Source of the DNA: Morella rubra
Taxonomy: Eukaryota; Streptophyta; Magnoliopsida; Fagales; Myricaceae
Assembly (NCBI GenBank): GCA_003952965.2
Contig: CM025849.1
Span: forward strand, 310,001 to 374,000
Length of the DNA stretch: 64,000 nt
Direction of reading: 5' to 3'
Part shown: one piece after another, positions 10,967 through 23,218 of the stretch
Position numbering within the stretch: the first letter of the stretch is position 1
Layout of the letters: every line of letters starts with the position of its first letter
Translations under genes and position numbers: made by a program
The notes under the pieces: model-generated
Database searches by the model: none
What the model was told of the DNA's origin: nothing
The model's input: only the letters and a program-made list of their open reading frames with translations

Positions 10967-12299
10967 ATTGGTTTCACGAGAACAAGGCGATACAAGGTGT
11001 TGTTGGCTTTATTGGGGCCAGCAATCAACCATTTTACTCGTGTAAGGGTTTGACCGCCCAGCCTGTTGGCACCCACGTGATGCAACCCCTCATGTCCACC
11101 TATCACTTAGTACGGGGCTCTGCGCTACAAGCGTATAAGAAAATAAGGTTGCGCCTTAGCTATCAGCTTAAGCTTTTGGCTCAATGGTAGCGTTTGATTC
11201 GAACTACAGGTATTTGCTTAGCAATGTTGATAATTGGAAGATTTGGCAAGGGTAATCTGTAATAGGTGCATCATGTAAGTGTGAAAAAGTAGTAATCTCC
11301 AAAGAGAACATGTTAACGTCAGAAACAAAAAAGCTTGCCCTGGAGATGTTCTTTCATTTTATTTCTTGATTTAATCATCCTATGCCTTGTCACTTTGTTT
11401 CCCACGTTCTTAGCAATCTTCTTCTCTTCATGATTTTCTATTGTATTGGCTTCGCAATCTTCATCTTTCGCTGACTTGCTTTTACTTTGTCTTCTTGTTG
11501 GGTTGTGTTGTCTTTTGCTTTACTTTGATCCATTGGCTTTTACTTGACGTGATCCTGTCGACGATTCAATGAATTTTTTTAAGAAAATCATCTAAATCAT
11601 ATGGGTCTCGTACATCTTGAAATTCTGACTTTAAGGTAAACTTTTTCTTGGCTTTAATTTGGCTAACTTGTAACATTAACTGGGTGCAAAAGGTTTGCAA
11701 GTCTTCTTTTGTTTTACTTGTGACATGTCAGAAACAATTACGGTTTGAATGTTTAACTCTCTCTCTCTCTCTATATATATATATAGGGAAAAATCACCTC
11801 GTGCCATGCACGGAATTGTAAGGTCAATGTCAATTTAAGAATTTTAATTATCAAGTTTGTCACATTGAGCATTCGGACTATCAAAATTTATTAATGTGCT
11901 TCCTTAGATAAAATATGACCTTCAAAATCAGGACACATGCCTAATTTATCACACATATCAACCATAGGAACTACTTAGGAGGCCAACATGGATAAATTTT
12001 AGTAGTGCAAGAGTTCAATGCAAACAACGTAGTAGTTCGGATTTCAAAGTGACATTGACCGCATAGTTAAGAGTGCAAAATAATAGTTGAAGAAACATGA
12101 ATTTTTCTTAAAATGAGTCATCTATAGATCAGACGGGCAAAGTCCAAACCCCCCGATACACAATTTTTCTACTGTTGATCTCTAAGGAAAACAAGCAGTT
12201 AACAGAGAACGAAAAACTAATTCTTGGTTAGATTCATTTAGACGGGGGCCATATGCCAGCCCTCAGTAGATTTCGTTTGTTTACTTTCACTTGAAGCTG
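10967..12299. other. Intergenic DNA with a TC/TA microsatellite
   Basis: No gene recognised. A (TC)n(TA)n microsatellite lies at about 11757-11786. The stretch around 11130-11200 resembles the tail of an old LTR-type repeat but is too short to classify. Confidence 0.4.
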
Positions 12300-13302
12300 T
12301 CACACAAGACGGAGAAACAAACAAAACACAGAAACCAGCAAGATCGCGTGGAAGCTCATCGAGTTTGACCATCGGTGTGCACCGCTTGTTAGTCCTCCAA
12401 GATAATCTCCCAGATTGAAATTCCCTACACAACCAGAAACTTTTTTAGGAATTGGAGACTTCTTCCTGTGAAGCGTGCCATTATAATCACGTAATATACT
12501 AACGATAAAAGGGTTAGTAGTTTTTTGTTCGTTCTAGGAACGTAAATGGAATACTAGGCAAAAATTCAAGAAAATAGTACACACTATTAGGATAAAAAAC
12601 CAAAAAAAACAAAGCCCAAAGAGGAGATCTAGTTACAAGCTGATATAGATGCCCAAAGAAGCAGGATAATATGCTACCTCTTTGGTCCGTGTAGCTGCAG
12701 CCAGCATTTAGTGCATATCTTACTTCCGGCAAGGTGGCTTTATTGTAGAATACGAAGTTTGAGAATACTTTATCGATGCAGTTGAGAACTCGTTGTGTGT
12801 CGGCTAGGCACGGTCCATTGCAGAATAATTCAACAGCCCCAGGAGGAACGTTTATGTTCCCACTTGGGTTCAATCTATATGCCTCATCGCAGTCACTGTA
12901 GAACTGTGCCATATCCAAATATTAGAAATAGAAGAACCATGGACTGGACTAGACACAGAAATTATCCGGCCGGGCGTCTAAGAAAATGCTCTACTGTGCG
13001 ATATATTTGTCAGAGCACATGAATAAAAGGTAAGTTTCTCACTCACAAGCTTATTGTTGAAACAGAGTAAGGCTGCTGCTACCGTTTGCCCAGGGTAGTC
13101 CTGTGCGTGACCTGTTGTTCACGGTTATATTCCAACATCCATGAAGAAAATGAGCAAGGAGAAGCAGACGTATTGTGATCAGAATTCAGAAACAGAGACG
13201 CTGTGAATATGAAGGGGTGTAACCTGAGCAGCAGCAAAAAATGGCAATGGAAATTAGAGAGAGCGCGAAGAATTTCTGCTTCGGGAAGAATGAGAACGCC
13301 AT
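12300..13302 (-). CDS. Small secreted cysteine-rich plant protein (DUF7731-like), possible C-terminal membrane anchor
   Basis: Four exons on the minus strand: 13302-13224, 13111-13047, 12903-12678 and 12424-12300, with GT-AG junctions and consistent phases, giving 164 residues. Residues 1-28 form a signal peptide (MAFSFFPKQKFFALSLIS then IAIFCCCS). The mature part has regularly spaced cysteines, including LLCFNNKL, SDCDEAYRLNPSGNINVPP, FCNGPC, NCIDKVFSNFVFYNKAT and AGCSYTDQRGNFN. The last 20 or so residues are hydrophobic and follow a small-residue stretch (WSNSMSF), as in GPI-anchored or single-pass proteins. The family is plant-specific and of unknown role. I assign DUF7731 from memory of its cysteine pattern, so the family name is less certain than the gene structure. 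The gene is undamaged. Confidence 0.82.
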
Positions 13303-13836
13303 TAATGCCAGAGCTCCGCGCGAGGAAGAGGGATTGATATAAAAGAGGAGGGATTATATTTAAACGCAGTAAGTGATACGAATGAAGGGATGAAGGGAGA
13401 AAAATAAGTGCATTTAAGAAGAGTTCAAAGATCAGTCAACCTCACCTGGGCGATATTAAAAAGAGGATGAAGGGAGGTTAGCTGGGAACTGTTGGAGAGA
13501 AATGGACTAAAAGGAAGACTCATCTTGGTGAGAGAGCCACCAACTTGTACTTGCTTTCGGAAGTTGGGTGTTAGAACTGAAAACTGCGGAAATCTGTCAA
13601 TTTCCTAATGGATTTGCTTCGCGTATCCATCAGACCAGATTGCGCAGATGTTGACAAGGAACTTAATTTTAAATGCATGCAGTGATTGATTGCCTCGCGG
13701 TGGAGGCATTACCTTTCCATGAGAAGAGAAGGTAGATGAAGGTATTAGGCAAGAAAATTGAGAAGAAAATATAATAATTTTACGCAAAGTAGCATGCAGC
13801 ATTACGTGCACACAACAAAGAGAAAAGAGGAAAACG
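13303..13836 (-). other. Upstream region of the secreted-protein gene
   Basis: Region between the start codon of the small secreted-protein gene and the tRNA. GA-rich 5' UTR-like sequence is seen close to the gene. No other feature is recognised. Confidence 0.35.
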
Positions 13837-13909
13837 TGGAGATGCGGGGTATCGATCCCCGTACCTCTCGCATGCTAAGCGAGCGCTCTACCATCTGAGC
13901 TACATCCCC
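13837..13909 (-). tRNA. tRNA-Ala (anticodon AGC)
   Basis: A 73-base cloverleaf on the minus strand. The acceptor stem GGGGATG pairs with CATCTCC and is followed by discriminator A. The D-arm carries TAGCTCAGATGGTAGAGC (A box). The anticodon stem CTCGC/GCGAG encloses TTAGCAT, with AGC at 13874-13876. The T-arm contains GGGGATCGATACCCC (B box). There is no intron. It reads GCU alanine codons, with wobble by inosine known for this isoacceptor. Confidence 0.96.
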
Positions 13910-14981
13910 TGGACTTTTCAATCATATTTCTTCTTTTTTTAAAATATTTTTTTCTTATTAAATATTGGTCGGCTAGCAACCGAAGGCAGGGGGTGGACTA
14001 CCGGGCCAAAATCTGATAACTGGTCAGCACTGCACAAAGCTATCCGCTATCCTATCAGACGGAGATTTTAGAGCATTTTGTCATAGTGTTATCTGTACCT
14101 CCCTCACAAACCTTTCCGAGTTTGTTGTTAGTGTATGCAGGTATCCGATCAGGTTCATTCAAGAAAATAAAATGAAAGGCAGGAAACGAAGTTTTCAAAG
14201 ACCCAGAGCACCAAGATTACCACCATGTGTTGTTTCTGAGGCAGTCCACAATCTTGGAACGCCGTCAATGTGACTTTGGTTGTTCTCAAACCAGTGATTA
14301 CGTTTCCTCCACTCAGCTTTACAAATTATGGAACCCCAAAATTAGTTGCATGCTATCGGTTAAACAGCAGCTTTAGGCCTTCAAGCGTCCCGGGAAGGGA
14401 CGCAATCCCCCTTTCGAGTCATCAGCAAACAGCACTCCACGAGTGAATATTTATATTTTCCCAATGATTCATTTGGAGCGAACAAACTGCATTGGTAGCG
14501 CTTCGCTCGAATGCTGAATGGCTTTGGAAGAGCGGCAAGCATGGCATTGGCTTAAACCAACAAGACAAAGGCATGCGAATATGCAACCAGTTTCATGGTT
14601 TGGTCTAAAGAAATTTACATTTGCATACACTTTTAATAGTGCTAATATGCATCGCATTGTAAAGACACTTGCACTGCTGTAATCAATTGATAAAAGAGGA
14701 CTGAAACGTTGACCTCATCCTTCATTACATAAAAGAATGCATTTGGATTGTCTCTAAAAATACCCCTCCCCCCCTTTCTATCAATGGACATTGATCAGTT
14801 CCTTTTTGCTCATCATAGTATGAAGAGACTTCTCTTTGTCGTTTCACCACAAAAGAAAAACAGAGAAAATGAAATATGCAAAATATCTCCAACAATAATT
14901 TTCGAACTGACATGTCCAGCACAAATTGTAGGAAATAACATATACGAAAGGGCCCCCCAAATCTTCACTTTCTAATGCTGA
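13910..14981. other. Intergenic DNA and SAR1 3' flank
   Basis: No coding gene recognised. Part of 14700-14981 is probably the 3' UTR of SAR1, which is transcribed leftward. A C-run and T-rich stretches are seen, but no repeat ends. Confidence 0.35.
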
Positions 14982-17379
14982 CTACTTAATGTACTGAGAA
15001 ACCCATTTGAAACCATCTCCATAACCCATTTTCCGGACAATACTACACATGAATACCTCAAGGGGACGGACATTGGAGTCGACTAGGTTTACCTTACCCT
15101 TGCCTGTGGTGAAGTTGGTCAGTCCCAGGTGAAAACGCAATTCATCCTCAGAGGCAGCATATGGTATATCAATCTTGTTGCCAAGGATAAGGAATGGCAC
15201 ATTTGCCAAGGCCTCATCAGAGAGGAGGGCATCCAGCTCTTTCTTGGACTCAGCAAATCTCTCCTTGTCAAAAGCATCCACTAAGTAGACAACTGCATCC
15301 ACCTTTGGAACAAAGAAAAAAATGTATTTAACAAGGAACATTGAGGCAATATTCCTGCAGCATGGTGCAACAACTAATGAGCATAAACTGAAACGTATTT
15401 CTCTTTGTTAGGCGACAAGGCAGCTTGCCAACTTCCCAATCAAGAATGTCAAGAGATCTTCTTTACTTTTTATTTTTCTGGAGCATAGTGATTTCACACG
15501 ATTCAAAATGTTCCTGTGTCATAAAAAACAACTAAAAGAACTACCAAGTACTACTCAAGAAAGAACAATTAACATGAAAGAACATTCCATACTAACAAGA
15601 AATTATGAATGTAATATTAGACCAAGATAACTATATTAACATGACAAAGATAATGAATTATGTATGGTGAGATACTATTAGCAGACCTTTTACAGATGAA
15701 AGGTACTATCAGCGAACTCCCACAATAAATTTCTGCCTCCCATGAATCAGATAAACATGGAAAGGTTTGTCTGGGATTATGAAGGCAGAATGACTATATG
15801 ATTTAAAAGTTCTCCAGCAATAATACAAGACCAAAAACAATTGCACAGGACACTTCTTTTAAATCGGGATAGAGAAGAATATGGGATACAAATTTGAGAG
15901 AGAGAGAGAGAGGGAGGAGGGGAAGGACAAACAAAAAAAAGCTGTAACTTTTTCCATTTTACGCTAAAATACTCCTATTTAATTTATGGCAGACACAATC
16001 ATAACTCCAACTTCACCACAATTCCAATCAGGGTGAATCTGAATCTGTCTTACAGGGTAAAACAAGTAAAACTAGATTAAAACCCGTTGCCTGTTGTTAG
16101 ACCTCGAACTATACAGAACTGGCCTTATCTGAGAAAATTGCAAATATTGATGAGAGTAAATGTAAACTTCCCAGCATAATCACCATATCTTTTATTTTAT
16201 TCTCCTCCAAGATAATTGACAGTCTGAGAAATCTACCTTGGCATAGTAGTCTTTCCAAACTCTACGGGCAATTTGATGTCCTCCCAAATCAAAAGCTTTG
16301 AACTTGATTTTCCCAATACTCAACTCCTCTGACGTTGGATACTGAGTTGGCTGGTGTTGAACTAATCTCTGCAATATGCATTACGAACGCCCAGAAAAGA
16401 ATATCAAGTTCATGGAACTCAATAATAAACAAAACCTTACCCATTATTTGTTTGCTGAGAATAAAGAGGACCCAAAAGAAAATTGCTTTTCCTATCTAAG
16501 TTTTGAGTCTTTTTAGCCTCCAAAATCGATAGTATCTGCTTATCAGTATTAATTGTTTTAAGCAAGTCAGTCCGAAATTCCCTCATTTTGGTTTCTTTTC
16601 TGCTCAGTGCTTTCCCTAGTTTGCCTACCTATTCAAAGCAACCAAGCAGAACTTCTAACGGAAACATGAAAAACCAGATTTAGAAAGAATAAAATTCAGC
16701 TAGCTCCAATCAGCTTCCAGCAAGTCCAGCATGTAGCAATTATCACATAGTGTACTATCCTCTCGTTGTTTTTTCATTACCCATACTTTCTCATCAACCA
16801 AACTCACCATGTTATTTTCTTCTTTTTTTTGAACAACGGGGAGTGATTTGATAATTTCGTAAACCACAGGAACAATTGATGATTTATCCCTATTTTCTAA
16901 CAAAAGCTCGATATCCATAATAACTGAAACTCTGGGAAAATCTAAAACGCCCAAGTTGAATTCTTATCTTTTCCCACATTTTTCTCACTGAACCGAAACT
17001 AGCTTTTAACGGAAGAACAAATAAATCGAAACCCATTTGTGTTCTATCGTTTATTCAATATCATTCAACTGTTTTCTTAAAAGCTCATGTTTTAAACAGA
17101 GTAGCCAGATTCAATCTCAATTGAAAAACCATAAGACCATAAAGCGAACAAAAAAATCGAAACGCTTCCCTATCTTCTCTCAGATACCAAACCGAAGAAT
17201 GTAAACAGAATACCAAATCTATCTAAAAATGAAAGGAAATACTAAATTACCTCATCTTTGAGCATATGAAGCAACGTCGTTTTGCCGGCGTTATCGAGAC
17301 CTAAGAACAAGATCTTAGCCTCTTTTTGCCACAGCCCCAGGGACGCTAGAACCCCGTAGAACCAATCGACCAAAAACAT
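14982..17379 (-). CDS. SAR1: Small GTPase SAR1 (COPII vesicle coat)
   Basis: Three coding exons on the minus strand (17379-17251, 16368-16237, 15302-14982) give exactly 193 residues, the family length. SAR1 starts COPII coat assembly at ER exit sites. In its GTP form its N-terminal amphipathic helix inserts in the ER membrane and recruits Sec23/Sec24. Visible features: the helix [17 protein letters not shown], the P-loop GLDNAGKTT at 27-35, switch I around [12 protein letters not shown], the DLGGH box of switch II, the guanine-specificity NKID box, and the C-terminal FKWVSQYIK. There are two introns, the first about 880 bp and the second about 930 bp. The 5' UTR is GC-richer, as expected at an active gene. 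No damage is seen. SAR1 occurs as several near-identical paralogues in plants, so the exact orthologue cannot be named. Confidence 0.96.
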
Positions 17380-18886
17380 GGCTTTTACGGAAACGGCCCT
17401 CCGGAACACCCAATATTTACCGTGAGTGCCACCCGATCGAAGAGGAGAGAGGGACAGAGTTAGCCCGGTGTGTGAACGAATATATGTTCTGCTTAATCTG
17501 GGATTGATGGGTGTTGAGGTAGTAACCGGAGACTGGCTGGGCCGGTTGTCGGTAGGCGGTTGGTGTGACCGTGAGGTAGGGTTTGGGGAGTTGGTAGACC
17601 AGATTACCGGGTAGACCTGCTGGGGAGCGTTCAGTGTTGTGGACAAGCACCAATCCTGTGGGTTTTATAGAGCAACCTCAGGTGCGATTATTAAATCAAT
17701 CGTTTTAAAAATTAACTAAAATACTATAAATTGTATCATTTTAATATTAAGCACGTTTAATCTTATTTATTAACGACATCTCACCAAATCTTAATACTAT
17801 ATGGTCTAATCAGGAAAAAAAATTCATAAAATCATATTTTTTTTCTTACCTTGTCAATTTCCAATTTTTGGTCATGAAAATAAAATATACTTGTGAATTA
17901 TTTGACTATTAGAATAAAAAATAAAATTCATCTACCAGCGACATTTGAAAAATTATTAACAAATTATTGGGAAAAAAATGCATTTTTTCCCGTGATTTTC
18001 TTTAGGAATTTGGGGATATTAGAGTATGATCCAACTTTATCATTTTATAGTCCAAGGTTGGCACCCATGAGCTGAGTCCCCTAGCTCATTGTTAGGTGAC
18101 AAGCTGTCAGGTACATGCACGTTGCTGTTTTACTTCTTATAACATCTAGATTCAATTTTCAGAGAACCAAGGCATGTGGAAATTAATATATAATTAAGAA
18201 AAAAAATATTACTTCTGTGGAGTCAAATAGTTTGGGATAAATTATTAAGCAGTCTCTGAGATCTTGCTCTCTTTTTTTTTTTTTTTTTTGATGCTTCGCT
18301 TTTGGACCACATACCTTATCTGGACTGCCAAAAGTAAATTGTTTTTCTAAATACTGAAATAAAAAATAATTTGTACAAAAGTAGATGTGAAAATATGGCA
18401 GTCAACAACCACAAGTTTATGTTTGAAAACATGTTGATGAATGTATACTTCAGGTGCTTAAAAATTGGGAGGTGATAAAATACTAAAGTGGGGTTTAGGA
18501 AAATACTAAAGTGGGTTTGAGATTCAACTCATTTCAAGTGGATTTTCACTTTGTCAAAAAGTTTATTCGAATTAATTAATTTGTACAAATAGCCGCATAA
18601 AACAATAAAACATCTGAAAATGCTACCACGCATATTATCAATACGAAAACAATAACTTTTTCTAAAAAAATAGGTCAAGACATCGAGGGACTTGCAGCTT
18701 ATAAGTTTTTCTTTTTTCATTCAAAAATAGGCATTTTTTATGGTTGAAATTTGAACCTCTATAAATTTACTTTTTCATACTTTCTTGTTATGGAATTATT
18801 CTCTCTTTCCCTACTTGTCTTGTAAAAATAACTGATAGCAGATCAAGAGGGCAGATTCTTCTAATTTCAAGATTTCTTCCTTTCCC

Positions 18887-18920
<34 letters not shown>

Positions 18921-20721
18921 TTCCCCCCTCCCCTTTTTAATTTTTATTTATCTGTTAATGGGAATGCCATAAAAACGATGACAGCATTTTAAGGCGTTTT
19001 GGTTTGGTTCAATGCACATTTTAAGCTTTTTAATAAATTTACAATTATGTGTAAAACTGTTGATATGATATCTTTTGAAATTGAGGGATCTTTAAAAAGG
19101 AAAAAAAAGCTGTTGCTACCACAAAAGCTTAGTAATTTACTTGCTATGATGCCAATTAAATTTGAAAACGACCCTCCTCCATGTTGTTAATTAAATTGTT
19201 CTGAATCTCTTTGGTTTTGAGTTTGACCCTACATTTCAGATTCCTGTCCTCCCAGACCCATTTGGGCCAATTGGGTTCCATTGCTATTAATGTGGCTCAA
19301 AATAACTGAGCAAACATCTGCGTCCAAGCTGCGTAGGATATTGCGTCGGAAGGCCCATCTTGAATTGAGTTCAAAAGTTGGGCAAGGAACTTCAACCATG
19401 ACCCTTTCGGGTGCTGGCCACTCCCATTTAGGCATGAGTTTGATGTTCCTATTATTAGGTCAGTCTCAATTTTATCGCATACATATCTGTGAAGTCGGTT
19501 TCGTGTTTACCATCTAGAAGAGTTATCCCGGAACAAGTTTAGACTAACAAAGTAGCTAATTTAATAGTTTATGACTTTTTTTAAGCTAAATTATTATAGG
19601 ATCCTGTGATTTACACTTTTTCTAGTTTATTCTTTGTAGTATATTTTTTTCATATGAAGATCGTTGGAGTATGGACCATCTTGCAAATTAGTATTTTCCT
19701 CATTTGATTTACATTTTTGCAATTATTTTTCTCTTTCTTTTGTATTTTTCATATATTTATTCAATTTTAATAGTTTTATACGTTTCAAGGGACAGGGGGT
19801 CATAACAGTTTGCAGATTATTGTTTTTTTTCCATTTTTATGTTATTTTGCTCATTTAATTACTTTTTTTTTTTAATTTTTTTTTTATATTTTTATTTTTT
19901 TCGTTAGTAACGTCAATAATTTTAAAATAAACGGAAGAATTTTGACTTGGTAAAGGATCTAAGGATCTTCATAGGAAAAAAAAATTGTACCCGATGAACT
20001 AAATTAAAAAAAGTATAAATAGAGGACTAACGGAAAAATTGTACCTATGCACAAAACATGCACCGACTAGATCGAAGAACAGAGGGTTGGCTAGGCCAGA
20101 TGGCCCAAGGCTACAAACAAGCAACTTGACCGAAGGTCCAATAAATTAAAATCAGGCCGAAGGCTCAATAATAGTGCACCATGGTCAACCTTTTTTTGGT
20201 CATGTTTTATTGTCCATTTGCACCTCTGGACTTCCATTTCCCCTGCCAAGACTTTACCAATTTGTTTAATATGATTTAATTGAAACTTGGACAGCTATTT
20301 CTGGATCATTCTGGTGACCATTTATCACATACGATGTAACACTATATTTTCTTAATAACTTATCACAGATCCCATTAGATCAAGCCACGTAGCAGGTCAT
20401 AAATAAAATAAAAATTCTTAAAAAAAATCGGCATGATAAAGTAGGCCCCATCACAGTCCCAATCTTTAAAGACCAAAACGATAAGTTTGCATCGATAATT
20501 TCACCACATATTAACAAGCATATACTGACCTTTCGTTTTTCTTTTTATTCTGTTTTTAATCATATTTATCTAGCCATCTTTTGGATCAGAGGGACCATCC
20601 ATACACAGATGTAATCCGAAACCAGCGAGACTTTTATTGAGAAGGAAACCGGCGGGCCCACGGTCTCAAAAACCACCAAACCCAAACCCACAGAACTGCT
20701 CACAGTTTTCTTCCGACTCGG
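17380..20721. other. Long intergenic region between SAR1 and the stress-protein gene
   Basis: AT-rich DNA without a recognisable gene. A TA/GA microsatellite lies at 18885-18920, and a 27-bp phrase with AAAATACTAAAGTGGG is doubled around 18477-18513. 20160-20500 shares scattered similarity with 27640-27850 upstream of the second stress-protein copy, so the duplication that made the two genes may have included promoter sequence. Confidence 0.4.
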
Positions 20722-20727
20722 TATAAG
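20722..20727 (+). promoter_or_regulatory. Candidate TATA box of the universal stress protein gene
   Basis: TATAAG lies 127 bases before the ATG, in a segment that aligns with the region upstream of the paralogue at 28457. In the paralogue the same place reads GTAAAT. The assignment is by position and motif only. Confidence 0.4.
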
Positions 20728-20848
20728 TAGTCAGCTCCTCAAACGGCTCGCACACTCGCACCAAAGACTGTTTCATTCGCAACCTTGAAAAAGGAAGTTC
20801 TCTCCCGAGTCCCGACTGTTTCTTCAACCGTCCGATCGAACTGACTGA

Positions 20849-21792
20849 ATGGCCGACGCAGCAGCAAAGGAGCGGAGGATCCTTGTGGCCGTCGACGAAG
20901 GCGAGGAGAGCATGCACGCTCTCTCCTGGTGCCTCGACAACTTGGCCTCCGACAAGTCCATGGCGAACGATACCCTCGTCCTACTCTACGTCAAACCCCC
21001 CCGCTCCGTTTACACGGCTATCGACGGCACAGGTAGGCCGGATGAGCACCCATAAGGTATTTTGCGTAGTCCACATGGTTAGTTTGGGAACACAGGAAAG
21101 TGAACAGTGTTCTTTTTTGGTGCAATTTTTGCGCATGATTCAGGGTATATATTTTCGTCCGATGTACTATCGGCCATGGATAAGTACAGTAATGAAGTGG
21201 CTGAGTGCGTGATGGAGAAGGCCGTGACGAGGGTGTGCAAGGACCATCCGGATGTGAGTGTCTTTTTTATACATGGAGTATATTTTTGCAAATTTCGCTG
21301 GCTGATTTTTGTTTTTTCTCAAAATTATTTCTGGCAATTTTACCGTGAACTCTATTAATTTTGTTCATTATTAATCATATTTTTTTTTTGTTTTAAGAAG
21401 CTTGGAATTTTAATCATTTGGGTTAAAATTTATTGGTGGATTTAGGTTAAGGTGGAGACAAGAGTGGAGCATGGTGATCCAAGGGATGTGATTTGCCAGA
21501 TGACACAGAAGTTGGGTGCCGACGTGCTGGTCTTGGGCAGCCATGGTTACGGACCTATCAAGAGGTGGGTCCAATTTAAATCTCATATAAAAACCCAGAA
21601 AAGTGATTATATATATATATCTATATATATATTATTTGCTCGTTAAATTTGTAATTTGCAAACACATTAAAATTGTGGGGGGTGTACTGTGGCAGGGCCT
21701 TGCTTGGGAGTGTGAGCAATCACTGTGCACAGAACGTGAAGTGCCCCGTTTTGATTGTGAAGATGCCCAAATCTCCTGCCGGACACAATTAA
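20849..21792 (+). CDS. Universal stress protein A-like protein, ATP-binding type
   Basis: Four exons (20849-21032, 21144-21253, 21446-21564, 21696-21792) with matching phases give 169 residues, a usual single-domain USP length. The fold is a Rossmann-like dimer that binds ATP and is linked to hypoxia, dehydration and other stress responses. The start RRILVAVDEGEESMHALSWC is the conserved first strand and helix. LVLLYVKPPRSVYTAIDG follows. The nucleotide motif G-2x-G-9x-G(S/T) is exact in GSHGYGPIKRALLGS, near residues 128-142. The C-terminus VKCPVLIVKMP is typical. There are no defects. A second, damaged copy with the same intron positions begins at 28457. A hAT transposon and a MITE lie between them. 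Confidence 0.93.
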
Positions 21793-22458
21793 TCCGTTAA
21801 TTTTACCTTTTTCTCTTTTACTCTGTCTTACGGTTCCTGTAAATAGTTTCTTGGAGGCTCTCCTGTAATATTCTCTCTGTTCTTCGTTTTTGTTTTCCAA
21901 TGATGTATGTAACGCTTTTTTTTGTTTGGGAGTGGTTTAATTATTACTTTTCCTCCTACACCGGTTCCTGACTTTGATCAAAGACGTACACTTATAGAAC
22001 TAATTCACACACTATTTTTAAAAGGCTAATTTGGAAAATGACATTGTTAATTCCTAAACCATATTGTAAATTGGAGGAAAGGGGAAGGGAAGTAAAGGAA
22101 ATTATTGAAACAGAGCTGTAGATTACTTTCTCTGAGAATAACTGTGATTATTCTTCATTCATTGAATGAAAAGTATATGATAAAATGTATCTACTATAAA
22201 TACTATTTGTTACTTATACGATAAAATAATTTCGTAGGGAAGCAATTACTATGAAGTTGAAGGCTATTAAATGGAAATGGATTTTCATATGGTGTGTCTT
22301 GATCAATTTGCTGCGTCTCCGTTTCTCAATTGGATAGTCTGTGTTTTTTTTTTTTTTTTTTTTTGTCTGTTTTCAATTAGATAGTCTAAAACAATAAATT
22401 GAAGAAAATCTTAATCCACAACAATCTGCATCCAAACACTCCCCCTTCCCTTTTCAAT
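21793..22458. other. USP 3' UTR and flank
   Basis: T-rich 3' sequence of the stress-protein gene followed by AT-rich DNA with a T-run near 22345. No gene or element end is seen before the hAT target-site copy. Confidence 0.4.
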
Positions 22459-22760
22459 ACAGGATCTAGGGGTGAACACGGTCGGTGCGGTTCGGTTGGA
22501 ATCAATTTTCCACATTCAAACTGACCATGGTCGGTTGTCACATAGTGACAACCGAGGCCGGCCGAATAAAATGTGATGGCCGAACACACCGAATGAAAAT
22601 TTCATTCGGTCGGTTCGGCCGGTTCATTCGGTTGGGCCCCTAGGGCTTTTAAGCCCAGGCCCAACTTAGTTTACTAAGATAAATCCTAAAATAATCCTAC
22701 TTAACAGTTAACAATGTACCAAATGTGATTGATAATTTGATAGAAGACTTAACTTAGCCC

Positions 22761-22880
22761 ATTCTAAAATAAAATAAACTATACTAAGATAACTTAATAC
22801 AGTCCAAAATAAAATAAACTATACTAAGATAACTTAATACAATCCAAAATAAAATAAACTATACTAAGATAACTTAATAG
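22761..22880. repeat. Three tandem copies of a 40-bp unit inside the hAT element
   Basis: Units starting at 22761, 22801 and 22841 each contain AAAATAAAATAAACTATACT followed by AAGATAACTTAATA. They differ at only a few positions. They lie near the left end of the hAT element, downstream of the transposase gene. Confidence 0.9.
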
Positions 22881-23218
22881 TTAATACATTCCAAAATAAA
22901 ATAAATTCATCAAGTCTCCAAATAGCTCCTCATTTGCAGTCTCCCAAAGCTCCTCATTTGCAAGCATTCACCAAGTCCAAACTTTCAATGTTCCAAATAT
23001 ATGCAAGAAACATGGCAAAAATTATTAATTCTATTCCAAGCATCTATCACAGTAATTCAGAGATTTATAAATGAAATCAAAACAATATTTATATTATTAC
23101 CTAAGGACATCATGCATTTCCATTTCCACTTTCACCTTCTGAAAACCAAAAATAACATATCGTGTAAATACTATGCATCACAAATAGATTTTCAGTAAAG
23201 AGAAATCTAAAATAACTA

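Noticed and set aside
11100-11220. tRNA-like or LTR-tail-like phrase (GGCTCAATGGTAGC)
   Set aside because: The phrase is too short and lacks a cloverleaf, a partner LTR or coding domains.
22761-22880. Regular 40-bp repeats as a CRISPR-like array
   Set aside because: There are no spacers between the units and this is a plant nuclear sequence. It is a plain tandem repeat in a hAT element.
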